Below are positions 60,230-64,000 of a DNA stretch of 64,000 nt, in pieces (the stretch's first letter is position 1; the number at the start of each line of letters is the position of its first letter). A program made the position numbers and the translations under genes. The notes beneath the pieces are model-generated. The model did no database searches. It was given only the letters and a program-made list of their open reading frames with translations, and had not been told where the DNA came from. Origin of the DNA: Roseovarius sp. 217. GTDB lineage: Bacteria; Pseudomonadota; Alphaproteobacteria; Rhodobacterales; Rhodobacteraceae. Location: assembly GCF_000152845.1 (NCBI RefSeq), contig NZ_CH902584.1, positions 1,266,270-1,330,269 of the forward strand, given 5' to 3'.

Positions 60230-60244
60230 TGTTATGTGATAACA
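60230..60244. promoter_or_regulatory. Palindrome in gap between imelysin and outer-membrane genes
   Basis: TGTTAT-GTG-ATAACA, a perfect 6-bp inverted repeat in an AT-rich patch 51 bp upstream of the outer-membrane gene start. Possible iron-responsive operator; it does not match a canonical Fur box that I can name. Confidence 0.45.
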
Positions 60245-60300
60245 TACCTATCTACAATATAGCTTTCCCATCCGCCGAGCAGGACCGCGGACGAGGGGCG

Positions 60301-61563
60301 TTACTGAAAGACGGCCGAGGGATTGTCGAGGCTGTCAGAGCCTTCGATCTCGATTCCACCGAGGTCCAATGCCGTGACAACGCGCTCAATTGACCGGGTC
60401 TGGTTTATCAGGCCATCGACGCCACCCATGATCAGCGCCTCCCCGCCTTCGTCGCCGCGCGCTAGCATCTCGTCATAGGCAAAGCCGGACTCGGCGGCGG
60501 TCTTGATACGGCCAAGGGCCAAAACCGCTTCGGCCAACCGTGTGCGCATCTCCCGATCCAACTCTGGGTCGATGTTCGCGACAAGGTCGGAAAGAGAAGC
60601 GCCGCTGACCGTCGTGCCGTCGGTGCGCACGTAGTTGCCCAAGTAGACGCTCCGGATACCAACGCCGTTGTAGTAGTGATCATTGTGGGTGTTGTCGGCA
60701 AAGCAGGAATGCTCTTCCTCGGGATCGTTGAGCATCAGGCCGAGTCGCATTCTCTCGCCCGCCGTCTCACCATAAGACAGGCTCCCCATGCCGGTCAGAA
60801 TGGCAGTGAGCCCCGCCTGTTCGTCTGCGGTAATCGTCGCACGGGCTTCGCCGTCCTTTGCCCATTGCGCGGTGATCCATTCGAGGTCGGATGACAGAAG
60901 ATCGGTCGCTGCCATCAGGTAGTCAGCCCGGCGTTCGCAGTTGCCGTTGGTGCAGTCTTCGTTCTGCGCATAGTCGGTCCAAGGGCGGCTGCCTGCGCCG
61001 TCACCATGGCCATTCAGATCCTGCCCCCAAAGCAGGAACTCGATGGCATGATACCCTGTGGCAACATTTGCCTCGATCCCATCGGCCTCATGCAGGATGT
61101 TCTCTAGCAAGTCCGGCGTTATCTCGGTCGCGTCAATCTCCTTTCCCGAGAGAGAGAAGCTCGGATTGGCGATCACATTGAGCGCTGCAAACTGGTTTGC
61201 ATCGGTCGGACCGCCATAGAGTCCATCGACATAATCGATAAGCCCCTCGTCCAGCGGCCAAGCATTCACCTTACCTTCCCAGTCATCGACGATCGGATTG
61301 CCGAAGCGAAAGACCTCGGTTTGTTGATAGGGGACGCGCGCTTGCAACCAGGCGTCGCGAGCGGCAGACATGGACTCGGCTGAGGGGCTTTTGATCAGCG
61401 CCGTGACTGCCTTTTCCAGTGCCCGGACAGCTTCCAAGCTGTCGCCATAGTTCGCCTCGGCGATATCTGCATAGGTGTCGAGCACCTCATTTGCGGTCTG
61501 TGCCTGAGCGGAACCCAACAGCGCAGTGGCGATGGCGGTGGAGGTCAATAGGGTGCGGAGCAT
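60301..61563 (-). CDS. Imelysin-family iron-regulated periplasmic protein (IrpA-like)
   Basis: 420 residues. Signal peptide ending AQAQT; the imelysin motif GYHAIEFLLWG gives GxHxxE with His172 and Glu175; a Cys pair (EDCTNGNCER) probably forms a disulphide. The second half repeats the fold around FADNTHNDHYYNG. First gene of the operon; the family is iron-regulated in Synechococcus and Pseudomonas. Confidence 0.92.
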   Translation of the reverse strand: MLRTLLTSTAIATALLGSAQAQTANEVLDTYADIAEANYGDSLEAVRALEKAVTALIKSPSAESMSAARDAWLQARVPYQQTEVFRFGNPIVDDWEGKVNAWPLDEGLIDYVDGLYGGPTDANQFAALNVIANPSFSLSGKEIDATEITPDLLENILHEADGIEANVATGYHAIEFLLWGQDLNGHGDGAGSRPWTDYAQNEDCTNGNCERRADYLMAATDLLSSDLEWITAQWAKDGEARATITADEQAGLTAILTGMGSLSYGETAGERMRLGLMLNDPEEEHSCFADNTHNDHYYNGVGIRSVYLGNYVRTDGTTVSGASLSDLVANIDPELDREMRTRLAEAVLALGRIKTAAESGFAYDEMLARGDEGGEALIMGGVDGLINQTRSIERVVTALDLGGIEIEGSDSLDNPSAVFQ

Positions 61564-62832
61564 CTGTCTGTCCTGTTGTGTATTTCAACGTTTCGCGCTG
61601 CAACGGCGTCAGTTTTGGCACATGTTTTTTGTCCCGCGGTCGATATCGGCCAACTTGACAATCCCAGTGCATCCGAAGCGCTCATGTGTAAGTTGACTGA
61701 TTTAGTAGGCTTAGGCAATACCCAATATTTTCCGTCAGGTTTTCGCCCAATTCTGCTCGTGTCGAGCCCTGTCGCGGCCTCTTGGCAGTCGAGAATGCCG
61801 GACGCGGCCCATTTCGTGGAGAAGCGGTTGAAAACTGCGCTCAAGACGGTTTCCCCCTCTTGAGCGCATTAATGCGCATTCCACGATTGAAGATCGACAG
61901 TGATAGCAGCTGGACCCACGCTTTGCCCTCAGCCCTTCTGGTGAAGGCCGATGATTCTGCGTTCCACCTGACTGCAAGAGGGTGCCTGCTTGCGACTGAA
62001 ATCTTGCCTGCACAACCCGAACCCGACGTCACTGTGAGACTGTTGCGCCACCAACTGAGGCGGGCACAAGGACAAGGTCTATTGCCAGAGCCCTGTAGCG
62101 CTGTATTCTAAACTGCCTTTGACCAGCAACGCCGGTCGCTTCTCGGACTTTATCGGCCCTCGCCACTTTGCTTTTCTGGTCTTCTCGAGCCTCAGATACT
62201 CGCACTCGATTTCAACCACGAGGCTCATAGCTGTGGCCCACCGCTGCGTCGCGTTTGTCACGAAACGAGCATGAAAATCCAACGATTTCAATGGAATTTG
62301 GTGCCCAGGAGAGGTTTCGCTCTGCATCCTACCCCTTTGTTTTCAAAGGAATAATACATGCGCTGGGCAACAATGTGTAGTGAATTGTGGATACAGAACC
62401 GATCATCAGTCCAGCGCTTGAGAAAGGATAGGGGCCACACCATCGGCGCAGCCCCTTCATATTCTTATCCGGCTTGGTGGGCTTCTCTCTCAATGAACCA
62501 AAAGAACCCCAAGGTCCGTAGCGTCCAGCCCTCATGGCCGCCGCCTTCATTCCTCAACATGAAGAATGCAGGTTCGCCTTCAAGCCGGGGAGTATACTGG
62601 ATGGATAGTCTATACATTTGATGACCCTTCAAGGTTGCTGTGAAGGGGCTTCGGGATCAACCCACAAGTGGAAGTATCCCTTTCCCTCAATCACTTAGCA
62701 GGTTCCATGTGTCGGGGAAAGGGCAAATCACCCCCTCCCAAGCCTCCCCAATTGGGTGCCCAGAGCTTTGGGGATAGCTGGACAGGTTCCCGGCAAGGTC
62801 AGGGTGGCCCTCAGGCCGCCCATCATCCTCAA
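61564..62832. other. About 1.27 kb without a confident gene
   Basis: The first 100 bp are the promoter side of the imelysin operon. Beyond that every frame over 60 codons lacks ribosome sites and family resemblance; several look like the wrong frame of older genes. Nested inverted repeats occur at 61837-61877. Likely a decayed, insertion-prone interval next to the IS21 element. Confidence 0.55.
61837..61877. repeat. Nested inverted repeats
   Basis: GCGCTCAAGA (61837-61846) pairs perfectly with TCTTGAGCGC (61858-61867) around an 11-nt loop, and the right arm overlaps a 14-bp perfect palindrome GCGCATTAATGCGC (61864-61877), so two mutually exclusive cruciforms are possible. Confidence 0.7.
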
Positions 62833-63254
62833 TCAGAAATTCACTATCTCACTCTCTTCAAGCTCCTGTTCCTCATCGAATTCCGCCAGCAAGGCGCGAC
62901 CATCGCTATTGAGGGCTTCCCAAAAGGCCCCCGCTTGGATCAACCCGGAGGGCAACGCAGGGGATATGATCTGCAACGCCCTCGCAAGAACCTCTGGGCT
63001 TTCCGCCATCCTCTGACCGCCCAGCGCTCTCCCAAGTTTCTTTGCCCACTCCTGCGCCTGCACTTCAATCATGTCCGGATGAACCCCCCCTTTGTCCTTT
63101 CCCTGATCCAACGCACGGGACCAGTCCCAACCCCGATCAATCAAGGTTTCGTGGGGGATGCTTTTGGCCTGTAGCCGATCAAACACTCCCCGCATGATGG
63201 AGATTTGGCTTTTGCCTGCGCCCGACCACGCCGCTTGATCCTTGATTTGTTGAT
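62833..63254 (-). pseudogene. Unidentified gene fragment truncated by IS21 element
   Basis: From the IS end the frame reads QQIKDQAAWSGAGKSQISIM, then GVFDRLQAKSIPHETLIDRGWDW and about 100 further residues, ending in an acidic tail EEEQELEES-like. AxxxxGKS in AWSGAGKS resembles a Walker A loop, which would suit an ATP-binding plasmid or phage protein, but no second motif is visible. Codon quality is good, so it was a real gene; the 5' part is displaced by the insertion. An ATG at 63195 has no ribosome site. Confidence 0.5.
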
Positions 63255-63261
63255 TGTCACT

Positions 63262-63297
63262 GAGAACTGACCCGGCATTTTCATCGAGATCTGACCC
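63262..63297. repeat. Subterminal repeats of IS21 element
   Basis: GAGAACTGACCC at 63262-63273 and GAGATCTGACCC at 63286-63297, 24 bp apart; multiple terminal repeats are the IstA binding sites in IS21 elements. Confidence 0.75.
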
Positions 63298-63320
63298 ACC
63301 CAGTCGTTATGATCTGCTGA

Positions 63321-64000
63321 TTATGATGGCGTCAATGCTGTTGCCTCCTTTCGCTTTTTCTTTGCCGTTTCGGAGCTGGCCTTGAAGCGGTAGCTGTCAT
63401 TGCCGGTCTCGAGGATGTGGCAGCGATGAGTGAGACGATCGAGTAGCGCTGTGGTCATTTTGGCATCGCCAAAGACGCTGGCCCATTCACTGAAGCTCAG
63501 GTTGGTGGTGATGATGACGCTGGTGCGTTCATAGAGTTTGCTCAGAAGATGGAAGAGCAGCGCGCCACCAGAGGCGCTGAACGGCAGATATCCCAGCTCG
63601 TCCAGGATCACCAAGTCGGTCTTGACCAGCGCCTCGGCGATCTTCCCGGCCTTGCCGTGAGCCTTTTCCTGCTCCAGCGCGTTGACCAGTTCGACGGTTG
63701 AGAAGAAGCGCACGCGTTTACGATGATGCTCGATGGCCTGAATGCCGAGAGCCGTTGCAACGTGTGATTTCCCTGTCCCCGGACCTCCGATCAGCACCAC
63801 ATTCTCAGCCGCGTCCATAAACTCACAACGATGAAGTTGACGGACCAAGGCTTCACGGATCTCGCTGGCGGCAAAGTCGAAGCCAGAGAGGTCTTTATAG
63901 GCCGGAAAGCGCGCCGCCTTCATGTGATAGGCGATAGAGCGCACCTCGCGTTCGGCCATTTCCGCTTTGAGCAGTTGCGACAGGATCGGCATGGCGGCTT
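63321..64000 (-). CDS. istB: IS21-family helper ATPase IstB (N-terminus cut by window end)
   Basis: At least 226 residues; the frame is open to the last base, and IstB proteins normally have about 20-30 more residues before [15 protein letters not shown]. Walker [12 protein letters not shown], Walker [14 protein letters not shown], and sensor [18 protein letters not shown] are intact. It acts with IstA to choose and activate target DNA. Stop 66 bp inside the IS end. Confidence 0.94.
   Translation of the reverse strand, partial: AAMPILSQLLKAEMAEREVRSIAYHMKAARFPAYKDLSGFDFAASEIREALVRQLHRCEFMDAAENVVLIGGPGTGKSHVATALGIQAIEHHRKRVRFFSTVELVNALEQEKAHGKAGKIAEALVKTDLVILDELGYLPFSASGGALLFHLLSKLYERTSVIITTNLSFSEWASVFGDAKMTTALLDRLTHRCHILETGNDSYRFKASSETAKKKRKEATALTPS

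Larger units (their letters stand above)
63255..64000. mobile_element. IS21-family insertion sequence (end present, continues past window)
   Basis: Starts with TGTCACTGAGAACTGACCC at 63255, beginning TG as IS21 elements do, followed by a second GAGATCTGACCC copy, then istB reading toward the end. istA would lie beyond 64000. Confidence 0.85.

Noticed and set aside
61735..62111. Opposed frames of 92 and 109 codons
   Set aside because: Neither has a ribosome site or recognisable domain; both cross the nested inverted repeats, and the interval looks non-coding.

Overview
The window is a chromosomal segment from a Roseobacter-clade alphaproteobacterium (Rhodobacterales). The evidence is the protein repertoire: Rhodobacterales-type HemH, UbiG, ZapE and PolA, a nirK-nirV plus norCBQD denitrification locus, and an xdh/puu/all purine locus. 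High-GC codon usage with densely overlapping start and stop codons fits this. No rRNA, tRNA or CRISPR array was recognised.

Layout. 1-15.4 kb is housekeeping: the tail of a SpoIIE-type phosphatase, two Nudix hydrolases, Hsp33, CCA-adding enzyme, an Fe-S RNA methyltransferase, two L,D-transpeptidases around a CAP-domain lipoprotein, ferrochelatase, ComF, glutaredoxin, a nitrilase-family hydrolase, a MarR regulator, UbiG, a proline iminopeptidase, ZapE and an ABC ATPase. 15.4-29.9 kb is a purine catabolic locus: guanine deaminase, NCS2 permease, XdhABC, urate hydroxylase PuuD, HIU hydrolase, a fused allantoinase/OHCU decarboxylase, AllA, AllE and two paralogous LysR regulators. It covers guanine to glyoxylate plus urea except for hydrolysis of allantoate, for which no gene is present.

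30.0-38.5 kb is an accessory block bracketed by a decayed IS6-family element and an IS110 fragment fused to a DsbA-like remnant. It carries a tripartite tricarboxylate transporter (tctCBA), an AbrB-type permease, and a TctD/TctE two-component system. The kinase gene is fused in frame to a third membrane segment and a complete periplasmic solute-binding domain. Between tctC and tctD lie six CTG(A/T)(C/G) repeats spaced exactly 11 bp apart, the layout expected of an OmpR/PhoB-type operator. This kinase-binding-protein fusion with its phased operator is the best candidate here for an under-described system.

38.9-43.8 kb holds polA and an OmpA-family protein with 34-residue Ala/Glu repeats. 44.3-53.2 kb is a denitrification module: pseudoazurin, copper nitrite reductase and NirV on one strand; the regulator NnrR, norCBQD and three small genes on the other; and a DUF1858 protein between. 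Two 14-bp FNR/NnrR-like boxes lie in the divergent promoters. 53.5-55.5 kb has a YcaQ-like protein and a glycolipid-binding-like protein. 55.5-61.6 kb is an imelysin/outer-membrane protein/di-haem oxidoreductase/imelysin/DUF1513 operon of the kind linked to iron acquisition. The last 2.4 kb is gene-poor, with nested inverted repeats and an IS21-family element, cut by the window end, that interrupts an unidentified reading frame.
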